Assembly (NCBI RefSeq): GCF_900102215.1
Contig: NZ_FNBG01000022.1
Location: 17,650 to 81,649 of the forward strand
Direction: 5' to 3'
Length of the DNA stretch: 64,000 bases
Source: Fontibacillus panacisegetis
Lineage (GTDB): Bacteria > Bacillota > Bacilli > Paenibacillales > Paenibacillaceae
Position numbers and translations under genes: made by a program. Every line of letters begins with the position of its first letter. The stretch's first letter is position 1. Positions 46,432 through 55,761 of this stretch are shown in pieces. The notes under the pieces were generated by a model, which ran no database searches, was not told the DNA's origin, and saw only the letters and a program-made list of their open reading frames with translations.

Positions 46432-47787
46432 TCATGTTATATTCCATTTACTTTGCCATTCGTCAGACATTGGAATACTCGTCCTTCTATAGGCTTCAGC
46501 CGCATGGAGAGGATATGTTGCGTCGATGCCCATTTTGGCTGATACACCACGCAATTGATGGGAAGGCTCCAGCGGTGAACCCTTGGCACCCGGAACGATA
46601 AAGACATCCAAATCCGCCTGCACCCTGGTAGCAATCGCCCATTCCACGTCCTTCGGATTAAAAATATCGATATCGTCATTTACGACGACGACATGCTTCA
46701 AATCCTTATCACTTGCGAATGCAGCGAGACATGCCTGTTTGGCATCCCCTTCTGTTCGTTTATTAATAGAGATCACCGCGTGATATCGACCGATTCCGCC
46801 CACGGTAAGATGGACTCCCGTAATTTCGGGAACGACCTGACGAACTGTGCTTAACAGAGTAGCTTCACGAGCAAGCGCCATCGGTGTATGCTCCTCAAAG
46901 CTTGAAGGGTAAATCGTCTGCCAGATTGGTTGATCCCGATAGGTGACCGCTGAAAACTCAACGACAGGCTGCAGCGTTTGATCACCATAATAGCCGCCCA
47001 GTTCTCCAAACGGTCCTTCCGGCTCTCGTATATGCGGCAGGATTTTCCCCTCAAGTACAACCTCTGCATCCGCAAGAACATCCAGATCTACCGTTTTGCA
47101 TGAAACAACCTCCAGCGGTGTACCTAACAATGCTCCAGCAACATCCAGCTTGTCACAGTGATACAGATGGGTGCTGATTTGCGAGGCAAGTACAACCGCT
47201 GGGACCACTCCAAACATCACAGCGATTTCCATCGGCAGGTTACGCTGCTCATTGCTTAGAAACTGTTTGTATAATTCGGGAGATGAAATCAATATATTAG
47301 TCCGATTGCCTCCTAAAAATTGCATTCGTCGAATGGAGGTGTATCTTTTATCACCGTTACTATCCTTAACAACCATAATGCCGGATACAAGATAAAAACC
47401 GGAGTCATCCTTGTGGTATTTGCAGATTGGAAACAATTCTCCAAGATTAAAAGAGCCCGTAACCACGTTTTGCTGGACCGCCCCGCTCGACACTCGACTC
47501 GTCTTTAATGGATTAACGATGGAGTTGATCAGCTTTGATACTAGCTCAGAGCTCTTAATCCCCATACTGTCTGCAAGCAGCTCTCGATCACCGCCAAGGC
47601 CTGCAACCATCGGCATATCGTAGCCCTTTATTTTCTCAAAATAAAACGGCTGCTTCCCCTCTCCTGTCTTCACGATTGCGGCAAGCTCGTATTCCGGATC
47701 TACCTCATGATGTACATGCCGAACTAACTGGCGTTGCTCCCAATTTTCAAGCAATTCTCTTAGATTTGCATGCGCTCGTGTACTCAT
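46432..47787 (-). CDS. UbiD-family prenyl-FMN-dependent decarboxylase
   Basis: A 451-residue (de)carboxylase of the UbiD family. The catalytic Arg-Glu-Glu set is visible: Arg in YTSIRRMQFLGGNRTN (about 153-154) and both Glu in REPEGPFGELGGYYG (about 257 and 262). Members remove or add CO2 on aromatic, heteroaromatic or unsaturated acids using prenylated FMN made by UbiX, which is encoded immediately upstream with a four-base overlap. The ATG at 47787 is used; the ATG at 47808 has no ribosome site. The substrate in this operon is unknown; the surrounding hydrolases suggest a nitrogen heterocycle carboxylate or its fragment. Confidence 0.93.
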   Translation of the reverse strand: MSTRAHANLRELLENWEQRQLVRHVHHEVDPEYELAAIVKTGEGKQPFYFEKIKGYDMPMVAGLGGDRELLADSMGIKSSELVSKLINSIVNPLKTSRVSSGAVQQNVVTGSFNLGELFPICKYHKDDSGFYLVSGIMVVKDSNGDKRYTSIRRMQFLGGNRTNILISSPELYKQFLSNEQRNLPMEIAVMFGVVPAVVLASQISTHLYHCDKLDVAGALLGTPLEVVSCKTVDLDVLADAEVVLEGKILPHIREPEGPFGELGGYYGDQTLQPVVEFSAVTYRDQPIWQTIYPSSFEEHTPMALAREATLLSTVRQVVPEITGVHLTVGGIGRYHAVISINKRTEGDAKQACLAAFASDKDLKHVVVVNDDIDIFNPKDVEWAIATRVQADLDVFIVPGAKGSPLEPSHQLRGVSAKMGIDATYPLHAAEAYRRTSIPMSDEWQSKWNIT

Positions 47788-48347
47788 TCCAACGTCTTCT
47801 CCCCCCATCTCGCCATCAGTTCATGCTCAATACCCAGGGCGTCCAGCACACGAGCATTCATAAAATTGACGAGCTCCCATATTTCTGTCGGGTGATGATA
47901 AAACCCAGGTGATGCCGGCATAATATCCGCGCCAGCGCGAGCTAAACGGGTCATATTTTCTAAGTGAATCAAATGTAGCGGTGTTTCTCGCGGCACGACG
48001 ATCAGCTTGCGTTTTTCCTTCATCATGACGCTCGCGGTTCGGCTTAGTAAGGTGTCGCCTACTCCGTTGGCCATTGCACCAAGGCTATTCATAGAGCATG
48101 GCACAATGACCATACCGTCCGTTTTGAAAGATCCACTCGCCACAGGAGCGAACAAATTCTGATTGCTGAGCACTGTTGCATATTTCTTCAACTCGTCTAT
48201 AGATACTCCACATTCGAACTTGAGCACCTTCTCTGCCATGTTGGTGGCGATCACATACGTATCCATGTTTAGTTCATGAAGTGTGCGGATCAACGAATAA
48301 CCGTATATGGCTCCACTCGCTCCAGTCATTCCGACTACGATTTTCAT
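47784..48347 (-). CDS. ubiX: UbiX flavin prenyltransferase
   Basis: An enzyme of 187 residues that attaches dimethylallyl phosphate to FMN to make the UbiD cofactor. Signatures: KIVVGMTGASGAIYGYSL with the flavin phosphate loop, VIVPCSMNSLGAMANGVGDT, KRKLIVVPRETPLHLIHLEN and PASPGFYHHPTEIWEL. The ATG at 48347 follows AAGGAG by seven bases; the longer reading to 48377 overlaps the previous gene. It is coupled to ubiD by an ATGA overlap. Its dedicated place here argues that the UbiD step belongs to this pathway. Confidence 0.94.
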   Translation of the reverse strand: MKIVVGMTGASGAIYGYSLIRTLHELNMDTYVIATNMAEKVLKFECGVSIDELKKYATVLSNQNLFAPVASGSFKTDGMVIVPCSMNSLGAMANGVGDTLLSRTASVMMKEKRKLIVVPRETPLHLIHLENMTRLARAGADIMPASPGFYHHPTEIWELVNFMNARVLDALGIEHELMARWGEKTLE

Positions 48348-48373
48348 GGCCATTCTCCTTACCAAACTTTTGT

Positions 48374-49171
48374 TCAATGGGAACCAAGCTTTGTATAATT
48401 CGTTTCAATAACTTCCAGCAGCATTTGATTTAATTTCTGAACTGCAAAATCAACAAACTGGCGGCCTTTTTCGGCACTCGCAAGAGTCGGAGCTCCGATT
48501 ACTCCATGTGAGGATACGTCCTGTGTCTTCCATCCTGGTGCAATTGGTCCTTTGATCGAGACATGCTCATGATCTGTAAGCTGATGATCCGGGAATTCAT
48601 CTACCGCTTTGCTCATATCAACCAGCTCAGGGCAGAAGTGCAGCATAAGTGAGGTCTCCAGTTCGCAAGCATGGAATACACCGTAATCTCCCGATTGCTG
48701 AACCTGACTCAAAATATCGTTCCAGAACGAGGTGAACCACCAATCGAAGACGAACACTTCCACATTGTGTTTGATCCGAAGATCCCGGCTTAGCACGTTA
48801 AGCAGATCGGTATTCCCCCCGTGGCTGTTCATGAGCAGTATTTTTCCGAATCCATGTCTACTAATCCCTTGTACGAGATCATCAATCATGTGATACAGAG
48901 TCATCGTAGAGAAAGAAAGCGTGCCTGAAAAATCCATGTGCTCGTTACTCTTCCCGACAGGAAGCAAGGGTGCTAACAGAACCTCGTACTCTGGAAAATC
49001 AACCCGCTTAGTCAGCTCATCCAGCAAATTTCCCAAAATAATAGAATCCGTCCCGACCGGAAGGTGAGCGCCATGTTGTTCTGTCGCCCCGATGGGTACA
49101 ATAACGAGTGATTGCTCCTTATTGATCGCTTCGATCTCTTTTGTAGTTAAACGGGCCCACTCTGTAATCAT
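48374..49171 (-). CDS. Creatininase-family amidohydrolase
   Basis: A 265-residue metal hydrolase of the creatininase/MftE/FAPy-deformylase family. Metal and active-site segments: VPIGATEQHGAHLPVGTD, VGKSNEHMDFSGTLSFS, LLMNSHGGNTDLLNVL, FHACELETSLML and SHGVIGAPTLASAEKG. Relatives open cyclic amides (creatinine), deformylate pyrimidines in deazaflavin synthesis, or act on mycofactocin precursor. The first bases overlap the isochorismatase-like gene (ATGA). In this operon it could open an imidazolone- or lactam-type ring; this is inference. Confidence 0.9.
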   Translation of the reverse strand: MITEWARLTTKEIEAINKEQSLVIVPIGATEQHGAHLPVGTDSIILGNLLDELTKRVDFPEYEVLLAPLLPVGKSNEHMDFSGTLSFSTMTLYHMIDDLVQGISRHGFGKILLMNSHGGNTDLLNVLSRDLRIKHNVEVFVFDWWFTSFWNDILSQVQQSGDYGVFHACELETSLMLHFCPELVDMSKAVDEFPDHQLTDHEHVSIKGPIAPGWKTQDVSSHGVIGAPTLASAEKGRQFVDFAVQKLNQMLLEVIETNYTKLGSH

Positions 49172-49758
49172 GCTCCCATCTCCTTCTCATGTGCAGGAAA
49201 TTGAATGCTATCTACGCTCACAACCTGTCCAAGCACGTAGTCAATATGCTCAAGCGCAGCCTCATGCTGCTTAAGCGTTGTGCCAGCGACACATTCACGT
49301 GGAACGATCACGAAATAATCATGCTGCTGAGCGTCCGTTGCCGTCGCACGTACACATACATCTGTGGCCGCACCAGTCAGAATGATAGTGTTCACACCAA
49401 GCCCTTTTAGCAGCACCTCCAGATCAGTCTGGAAAAACGCGCTATATCTCCGCTTTTGAATCACATAATCAACCGGCTGTGGCTTTAATTCTTCAATAAT
49501 TTCTACGCCCGCAGAGCCTTCCAGGCAATGAATGGGTTCACTACGGTCAAGCTCTCTCCCGAAATCGATATGATTCTTACGGTGAATTTCTTGAGTGTAA
49601 ATGACCGGAATTCCGCTCTCACGTGCATACTCCAGAAAACGGCGAGTTGAATCTATGAATGCTCCATCAGATTTACAAGGAATTACAGCCTCTTCTCCGA
49701 CAAAATCATATTGCATATCAATGACGATAATTGCTGCTTTTTCAATAGTGTTCATCAT
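49168..49758 (-). CDS. Isochorismatase-like cysteine hydrolase
   Basis: A cysteine hydrolase of about 196 residues with the Asp-Lys-Cys triad: Asp in AIIVIDMQYDFVG, Lys in DYVIQKRRYSAFFQ, Cys in GAATDVCVRATATDA. Family members cleave amides such as nicotinamide, N-carbamoylsarcosine, ureidoacrylate (RutB) or biuret. The ATG at 49758 is chosen (AAGGAG lies about 13 bases upstream, a little long); the longer reading to 49809 has no site. It overlaps the creatininase-like gene by four bases and follows the transporter genes. Its activity on carbamoyl compounds would fit pyrimidine- or purine-type breakdown. Confidence 0.9.
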   Translation of the reverse strand: MMNTIEKAAIIVIDMQYDFVGEEAVIPCKSDGAFIDSTRRFLEYARESGIPVIYTQEIHRKNHIDFGRELDRSEPIHCLEGSAGVEIIEELKPQPVDYVIQKRRYSAFFQTDLEVLLKGLGVNTIILTGAATDVCVRATATDAQQHDYFVIVPRECVAGTTLKQHEAALEHIDYVLGQVVSVDSIQFPAHEKEMGA

Positions 49759-49814
49759 GTAGTTGGTCACTCTCCTTATATGAATAAAGCCCCCAAACGG
49801 ATGGCCCATAGTTT

Positions 49815-50747
49815 TTACTTAGGCTTGTTCATTAGCTTGTTGGCTTTGCGAGATACACTGATGGAATAAAAGACCAGACCCAGAACTGTCGCTACATAGG
49901 GTACGGTTGAGATCAATTCGGCCGGAATTTTCAGCAATTGAAGCGCATTGGATAACGCCTGTGCAAAACCGAACAGAAATGAAGTTACCGTCGTACCAAC
50001 AGCGGTACTTCGGCCCATGGACTCTGCCGCTAAAGCGATCCAACCTCTACCAGCGGTCATATTCCGTGTAAACAAGGACAAGTAGCCCATCGACATATAT
50101 GCTCCGCCCAGGCTCGCAAACAATCCACTAAGCAGCAGCGCAATATATTGAACTTTTTTGACTTTAATCCCTACGGATTCTGCAGCGTGGATATTTTCAC
50201 CAACTGCTCTGATTTGAAGGCCAAGCGGCGTCCTCTTAAGCATGTAATAGACTACAATGGCAGCGATTATAGACATATAAGTTAGCACATGATGCCCGGA
50301 AATAATCGGACCCAGAACTGGAATATCCTTAATCAGCGGGATATCAATAGAAGGAAGTACTTTGCTGGATAGGGAGGATGAGGTTCCTTTATCTCCTGTC
50401 AGCATATATAGCACAAATATCGTTCCACCGGCGGCGAACGCATTGATCGCAATCCCGCCTAGTATGAGATGCGTTTTAAATTGTAGTGTGAAGAACGCCA
50501 GCATACCTGCCATAAGAACTCCGCCCAATGCGGCTCCTAATAACCCGACCCATGCGCTTCCTGTATAAGCACTGATAAGTACACCCATCAGCGCAGAGGT
50601 AAGCATAATACCCTCGAGACCAATATTGACGATCCCCGCTCTGTTCGAAATGAGTGCACCTAGTGCGGCAAACAAAATTGGAGTGGTCACTCTAAGCACC
50701 GAGTATGCAAAGTCCGTTGTCAGGATGACTGCAAAAAAATCATGCAT
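49815..50747 (-). CDS. ABC transporter permease, nucleoside/BmpA type (second permease)
   Basis: A 310-residue inner-membrane permease with about nine helices of the BPD_transp_2 family: ALGALISNRAGIVNIGLEGIM near the N-terminus, and the cytoplasmic coupling segment TPLGLQIRAVGENIHAAES, followed by GRGWIALAAESMGRST. Such permeases pair with a longer partner and a RbsA-like ATPase to import nucleosides or bases. It overlaps the upstream permease by eight bases. Confidence 0.93.
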   Translation of the reverse strand: MHDFFAVILTTDFAYSVLRVTTPILFAALGALISNRAGIVNIGLEGIMLTSALMGVLISAYTGSAWVGLLGAALGGVLMAGMLAFFTLQFKTHLILGGIAINAFAAGGTIFVLYMLTGDKGTSSSLSSKVLPSIDIPLIKDIPVLGPIISGHHVLTYMSIIAAIVVYYMLKRTPLGLQIRAVGENIHAAESVGIKVKKVQYIALLLSGLFASLGGAYMSMGYLSLFTRNMTAGRGWIALAAESMGRSTAVGTTVTSFLFGFAQALSNALQLLKIPAELISTVPYVATVLGLVFYSISVSRKANKLMNKPK

Positions 50748-51789
50748 GCTTTTGCGCCTCCTTTAACAACATCCGATTCTTCCAAAATTTAAGGAACTGA
50801 TCTGCCGAAACCAGCAGAAGAATAATTGCTTGAATGATCGAGATCATTTCGGAAGGAACATCTGAGTAACGGGACATCATATCTGCTCCAACTCGTATAT
50901 AGGCCAGAAACAAGGCTGCACCAACTACGCCAATCGGGCTGTTTTTAGCAATCATGGCTACCAAAGCCCCATCCATCCCGTAACCAGGCAGCGCATTCCA
51001 TTGGAAACGGCTGTACATCCCAAGCACCTCAACCGAGCCTCCAATACCTGCAATTAATCCTGCCAGCAAATGCACGTATATGATGACGCGTCCTGTCTTG
51101 ATCCCGGAGTACTCAGCAAATTCCCGATTCGCTCCAGTCATTCTGAGTTCATAACCCCAGCGTGTTTTGTACATAAACAGATGAGCGAGAATAACACAAA
51201 CAATGACTATGATTAACCCCGTATGAATACGAGTACCTGGAATCAGTTTACTGAGAACAGCTGTTGACTCAAACTTAAAGGATGCCGTCTGATATGCTGC
51301 TGAATCTCTTAATTTGTAATTGAGAAGATATTGTCCGACCCCATATAAAATACTGTTAAACATCAGCGATGTTACAAGCTCATTCACATCCCATTTTGCC
51401 TTCAGCCATCCTGGGATCGCTGATATAGCGGCTCCGACTATACCTCCGAACATAATACACACGAGAGGATGCAACGCCCCGTTCATACTGATACGAATTG
51501 CAATAAACGAAGCCATTAATCCTGCAAAATAAAACGTCCCTTCTGCCCCCAAATTAAACATGTTCATCTTGAAAAGCAGCGCAAGTGCCAATCCGGTAAA
51601 GGTGAGCGGTATCGCCATCTCCACAACATTTCCAAAATGTGATAAAGAGGAAATCGGCTCGTACAGGAAAATATAAATCGTATGCAGCGGTTGACCACTT
51701 ACGAACGAAATTATGATAAAAGTGAGGAGTAATGCAATTAGCAACACGGAAGCTGTACGATAATACTCGAAATGTTTGGATTTAAACAT
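50740..51789 (-). CDS. ABC transporter permease, nucleoside/BmpA type (first permease)
   Basis: A 349-residue permease of the same family with FKMNMFNLGAEGTFYFAGLM and the coupling loop TRWGYELRMTGANREFAEYS. The ATG at 51789 is seven bases after GGAGG and overlaps the ATPase gene by eight bases; the longer reading to 51849 is rejected. Together with its partner it forms the channel of the importer. Confidence 0.93.
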   Translation of the reverse strand: MFKSKHFEYYRTASVLLIALLLTFIIISFVSGQPLHTIYIFLYEPISSLSHFGNVVEMAIPLTFTGLALALLFKMNMFNLGAEGTFYFAGLMASFIAIRISMNGALHPLVCIMFGGIVGAAISAIPGWLKAKWDVNELVTSLMFNSILYGVGQYLLNYKLRDSAAYQTASFKFESTAVLSKLIPGTRIHTGLIIVIVCVILAHLFMYKTRWGYELRMTGANREFAEYSGIKTGRVIIYVHLLAGLIAGIGGSVEVLGMYSRFQWNALPGYGMDGALVAMIAKNSPIGVVGAALFLAYIRVGADMMSRYSDVPSEMISIIQAIILLLVSADQFLKFWKNRMLLKEAQKHA

Positions 51790-53335
51790 GCATACCCCTC
51801 CTGATGTCTCCCTGTTCCTGCCTATTAATTCCGAGCATATAGAGCCCAAGCTCTTGTTCAGAAATTTCCGACGGATGATCGAAGCAGGCTACGAATTCAC
51901 CCTCGTACATCACCAGCAATTTATCGCTAAGTTCAAGAATTTCATTTAAATCCGCGGATATTAGTAAAATCGCACATCCTTTACTGCGGAGCTCTAATAG
52001 ATTATGATGAATAAGCTGTGCAGCCCCGACGTCAACACCCCGAGTTGGCTGCTCCGCTATTAGAAATTTAGGTTCTGTCGAGCCTTCTCTGGCAACAACT
52101 ACCTTCTGCATGTTACCGCCGGACAACATCCCGATCTCCTGATTTGGTCCGGACGTTTTGATCTGAAACTTCTTAATATATTCTTCCGTCAGCTCCAACA
52201 TCTTACTTCTCTTAAAGAAGCCAAGCTTGCTCCATTCTTTCCCCTTAAAGCGTGTAGAAATAATGTTATCGAGTATGCTCGCTTCTTTAGCTGTACCCTG
52301 TCTCATTCGATCCTCAGGAATATAAGAGACCCCCAAGCCTCGAACGCTCTCAATATCCATTCCGCCGATTGGAACATTTCCTACCTCAACCGAACCTGAC
52401 TCACCTTTGAGCTTGCCTACAACTGCATCAACCAGCTGTGACTGTCCATTTCCCTCGACTCCTGCAACACCAACAATTTCACCTTCTGAAATCGAGAGCT
52501 GAATATGATTCAGCACCCGTTTACCTTCTTTAGAGCACACCGTAAAGTCCTTAACGCGCAGAACAGGCTTCCCAATTGAATTAGCTTCCTTTTCGTACTT
52601 CAGGACAACATCTCTTCCAACCATCAATCTAGTAATCTCTTGCTCAGATACCTGCTGCATATCAAAAACGCCCTCTGTTCTACCACTCCGCATGATCGTA
52701 ATACGATCACAAATCGCCTTTACTTCCTTCAGCTTGTGGGAAATGAATACGATGGTATGTCCTTTCTCCTTCAGCAGCTTCAATTGATCAAACAGTTCAT
52801 CCGTTTCCTGCGGTGTTAGAACAGCGGTTGGCTCATCCAATATCAGAATGTTTGCCCCTCGCACAAGCGCCTTTAAAATTTCTACCTTCTGCTTCATTCC
52901 GACGGAGAGGTTCTCAACCTTCTCCGTCGGATCTACATGCAGATTGTATTTTGTTGCATATTCCTTTGTAAGTCTTACAGCTTCACTATAATTAATCGCG
53001 ATGCCCTTCCTTGGTTCCATCCCTAGAACCATATTCTCCGCAACAGTGAAGGAGGGAACGAGCATGAAATGCTGATGGACCATACCTATTCCCATCCGAA
53101 TCGCATCCTGCGGGGAATTTAGCCTGATCTTGCTGCCGCGCAAATAGATGTCACCCCTACTCGGCTCTTCCATACCGAACATCATTTTCATTAACGTCGA
53201 TTTACCTGCGCCATTCTCCCCTGCAACTGCATGAATTTCACCTTCTGCTAAAGAGAAATTCACATCCTGATTTGCGACAACTCCATTTGGATAGACCTTG
53301 GTAATGTTCCGCATATCCAGTAAAGCTTCAGCCAT
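51782..53335 (-). CDS. ABC transporter ATP-binding protein, two-domain (RbsA/NupA-like)
   Basis: A 517-residue double ATPase. Domain 1 has Walker A GENGAGKSTLMKMMFG, signature LSVGMKQKVEILKALV and Walker B ILILDEPTAVLTP. Domain 2 has a degenerate Walker A (GVEGNGQSQLVDAV), signature LSGGNMQKVVVARE and AEQPTRGVDVGAA. One intact and one degenerate site is normal for this sugar/nucleoside class. Overlaps and short gaps place it in one transcript with the permeases and the BmpA-type binding protein upstream. Confidence 0.94.
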   Translation of the reverse strand: MAEALLDMRNITKVYPNGVVANQDVNFSLAEGEIHAVAGENGAGKSTLMKMMFGMEEPSRGDIYLRGSKIRLNSPQDAIRMGIGMVHQHFMLVPSFTVAENMVLGMEPRKGIAINYSEAVRLTKEYATKYNLHVDPTEKVENLSVGMKQKVEILKALVRGANILILDEPTAVLTPQETDELFDQLKLLKEKGHTIVFISHKLKEVKAICDRITIMRSGRTEGVFDMQQVSEQEITRLMVGRDVVLKYEKEANSIGKPVLRVKDFTVCSKEGKRVLNHIQLSISEGEIVGVAGVEGNGQSQLVDAVVGKLKGESGSVEVGNVPIGGMDIESVRGLGVSYIPEDRMRQGTAKEASILDNIISTRFKGKEWSKLGFFKRSKMLELTEEYIKKFQIKTSGPNQEIGMLSGGNMQKVVVAREGSTEPKFLIAEQPTRGVDVGAAQLIHHNLLELRSKGCAILLISADLNEILELSDKLLVMYEGEFVACFDHPSEISEQELGLYMLGINRQEQGDIRRGMHV

Positions 53336-53409
53336 ATTGACCCCTCCTTGCCTTCTGCCGCACCCAGATTACCGCCGATTTTCTTTTGCTGCTTCGCATT
53401 CCTTATTCA

Positions 53410-54558
53410 TTAAGGTTTAACTGAATTACGAATCGCTTCTACTTCGGAGGTTTCCATGATGTTCGCGTCATCAACTTTAATTTCATTATTTGAAAGCTTG
53501 TTCTTAATCTCTTGAATTTTGTTCTTCATCTCATCTGTCAGCAGTTCGTTATAGATGTCATTCTCAGCGATGCCCGTTCCGCCTTCTACGAAACCAAGCG
53601 TCTCTCTTACACCAAATTTAAGAGTTCCTTCTTTATAACCTTTGACCGCTCTGAGAATAGATTGATCGATATTTTTCATGGCAGACGTTACAATCAGGCT
53701 GGCTTTGTCTGCATCTGTCTCTTTGAAAAGCAATGCTTGGTCGGAGTCAACGCCTACTGCGTATTTCTTCTGTTCCTTGGCTGCATCAAAGATCCCGAGT
53801 CCCGTACCGCCCGCTGCCCCAAAAATCACATCCGCACCAGCGTTATATTGTACAAGTGAGAGCTCTTTGCCTTTTGCAGGATCTGAGAAATCCCCCGCAT
53901 AGGAAGTGATAACCTTTATTTCAGGATCAATGTATTTAGCACCTTCGATATACCCAACCAGGAATGCATTGATGCCTGGAACATCCAATCCACCGAGGAA
54001 GCCAATTTTTTTATCCGGGTTCATACCAGGTAAATCAGAAGATGTTACCAGAGCTGCTACTGCACCTGCCAGGAAAGAGGAGTCATTTACTTTGTAGTTC
54101 ATTGCATAAACATTTTCAGGTACTTGCTCCTGCTCTGTTTCAAAGTCAATGTACTTCTTGTCCGGATGTTCAGCAGCTACAGCATGGAAAATTTCCGTAG
54201 TCGTCGAGTTACCCGATATGATCAAGTCCCAATCCTGATTCGATACGTCTTCAAAAATCGGCTGCCATTTCGTTTGATCTGTGCCCATTTCAATAACTTT
54301 CGTTTCAGCATTTAAGTAACTTTTAACTAATTGAAGGCCACGATTGGCGGAATCCAGAAATGATTTGTCCCCAAGGTTACCCGGGATTAGCAATACTACC
54401 TTGAGAGTATCTTCGCTTACCGCTGTATTCGCTGAATTTCCTGGTTCATCTCCATTCGAAGAAGCCGTTGTGTTTGCTGTCTTGGAAGAACATGCGGTCG
54501 TAAGAATCAGTGCCAGAGCTGCAATAAGTACCCAAACTTTTCTCATCTCTTTTCTCAT
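53410..54558 (-). CDS. BmpA/Med-family substrate-binding lipoprotein
   Basis: A lipoprotein of about 382 residues with a lipobox (LILTTACSS, Cys at about 23) followed by a Thr/Ser/Asn-rich spacer and a PBP1-type binding fold: VVLLIPGNLGDKSFLDSANR, WDLIISGNSTTTEIF, IGFLGGLDVPGINAFLVGY, ADVIFGAAGGTGLGIFDAA, YAVGVDSDQ. The family binds nucleosides such as guanosine, inosine or adenosine. The ATG at 54558 follows GAGGG; an upstream in-frame start at 54603 would add a charged leader. It provides specificity for the importer and is the best clue to a nucleoside-like substrate. Confidence 0.92.
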   Translation of the reverse strand: MRKEMRKVWVLIAALALILTTACSSKTANTTASSNGDEPGNSANTAVSEDTLKVVLLIPGNLGDKSFLDSANRGLQLVKSYLNAETKVIEMGTDQTKWQPIFEDVSNQDWDLIISGNSTTTEIFHAVAAEHPDKKYIDFETEQEQVPENVYAMNYKVNDSSFLAGAVAALVTSSDLPGMNPDKKIGFLGGLDVPGINAFLVGYIEGAKYIDPEIKVITSYAGDFSDPAKGKELSLVQYNAGADVIFGAAGGTGLGIFDAAKEQKKYAVGVDSDQALLFKETDADKASLIVTSAMKNIDQSILRAVKGYKEGTLKFGVRETLGFVEGGTGIAENDIYNELLTDEMKNKIQEIKNKLSNNEIKVDDANIMETSEVEAIRNSVKP

Positions 54559-54631
54559 TTCTTTCCCTCTCAATCGTCTAGTTATTTTATTGATCCTATC
54601 CACCTTGGAACAGTGAATTCTAAACCCCTAT

Positions 54632-55438
54632 TTAGGCTCTGACTGACTTAACCTTGTCCATAAAAGCTTGTACTCTCTTCTGATCGACCAAATTGTCGAA
54701 TTTCCCGTCAATCTTGAAGGTAGTCCCAACAACGGCTCCATCCGCTATCGACAGCTGGCGTTCGATCGTATCTACGGTGCAGCCGGTATTGCAGAACACT
54801 ACCGTTTCCGGTACAGCCTTCTTAACTCTGGACAACACCGCACTGTCTGTCTCAGCACCCGCCGTTAATCCGGAAACACACAATGCATCAGGCCGATTGT
54901 TGAACACCGTGGATTTAGCGATATCAACGATGTCGCGATCCGCCAAATATTTCGAAGCCTCAGGAACGATATTAAACAGCATCTTAAGATCCTTTGCTCC
55001 AAGCTCTGTTTTATGTCGTATCGTCTCTCCCACATTGGTGTTCCAAAGACCAAAGTCACTCGCATATACACCCGTCATAATCTCGCGAATGAATTTTGCT
55101 CCCGTTGCTACTGCCAAATCAATGGAGGCGATCGGGTCCCACAGGACGTTAACTCCGTAAGGAATTTTGATATCGCTCTTCAGCTCACCAATGATTCTCG
55201 CCATTGATGCAACAGTTTCCGGCCGTACCTTCGTCAAATACGGAAGGCTGAATTCATTCGAAAACATTACCGCATCAACGCCGCCATCCTGGAGACCATT
55301 CAAATCCTGTCTTGCCAGCTCGACTACACGCTCCATTCCCCCTTCACTTTCGAAATAGGGATCGCCCGGCAATGCTCGAAAATGGCACATTGCAATAATG
55401 GGCTTGTGCGTTCCAAATGTGTCCTTAATCCATTCCAT
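54632..55438 (-). CDS. BtpA/SgcQ-family TIM-barrel protein
   Basis: A 268-residue protein of the BtpA family: KPIIAMCHFRALPGDP, GGVDAVMFSNEFSLPYL, KIPYGVNVLWDPIASIDLA, ADGAVVGTTFKIDGKFDN. It has a barrel fold related to phosphate-binding TIM-barrel enzymes; members occur beside sugar and nucleoside transport genes (SgcQ) and are of unproven activity. The ATG at 55438 is eight bases after GGAGG. It is the first gene after the strong promoter at 55547-55576 and therefore heads the microcompartment operon. A role on the ribose part or as a nucleosidase is possible but unproven. Confidence 0.88.
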   Translation of the reverse strand: MEWIKDTFGTHKPIIAMCHFRALPGDPYFESEGGMERVVELARQDLNGLQDGGVDAVMFSNEFSLPYLTKVRPETVASMARIIGELKSDIKIPYGVNVLWDPIASIDLAVATGAKFIREIMTGVYASDFGLWNTNVGETIRHKTELGAKDLKMLFNIVPEASKYLADRDIVDIAKSTVFNNRPDALCVSGLTAGAETDSAVLSRVKKAVPETVVFCNTGCTVDTIERQLSIADGAVVGTTFKIDGKFDNLVDQKRVQAFMDKVKSVRA

Positions 55439-55500
55439 TGTTGTACCCTCCAACTCGTGATGTTTTGTTGTTGATCATGATACAATTTACATTTTTTTCA

Positions 55501-55621
55501 ATTGTCATGTTAGGTTTTCTAACAAACAACTTATTATTTTAAGTGAATTATATTATCATGTTAGATTATATGTCAAGATCACATATGATAATTTATTTAT
55601 CTTTTTGATAATTTATTTATC
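55501..55621 (-). promoter_or_regulatory. Promoter and repeated operator-like sites of the BMC operon
   Basis: On the minus strand TTGACA (plus 55571-55576) and TATAAT (55547-55552) are spaced by 18 bases, close to consensus. Two direct copies of TGATAATTTATTTATC (plus 55586-55601 and 55606-55621) sit just upstream. A second motif, ATTRTCATGTTAG, occurs at 55501 and 55552, flanking the start region. The first motif recurs at the other operon promoter (60830), so it is a good candidate for the DeoR binding site. Confidence 0.65.
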
Positions 55622-55683
55622 ATTTATGTGGTTAATACTGGAAAATAAGGTTAATTGACGGATATACCACATGAAAAAAACAC

Positions 55684-55742
55684 AAAAAAAGCACCTAATC
55701 ATCATCAATTCTTGATTTCAAAAAATGATGATGATCAGATGC
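55684..55742 (-). terminator. Terminator of the deoR-type gene
   Basis: On the minus strand arms 55726-55742 and 55691-55707 (TGATGATGAT-rich) form a 17-bp stem with few mismatches, followed by seven T. It separates the regulator from the BMC promoter. Confidence 0.85.
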
Positions 55743-55761
55743 TCCATTCTAAAATTTTCTC

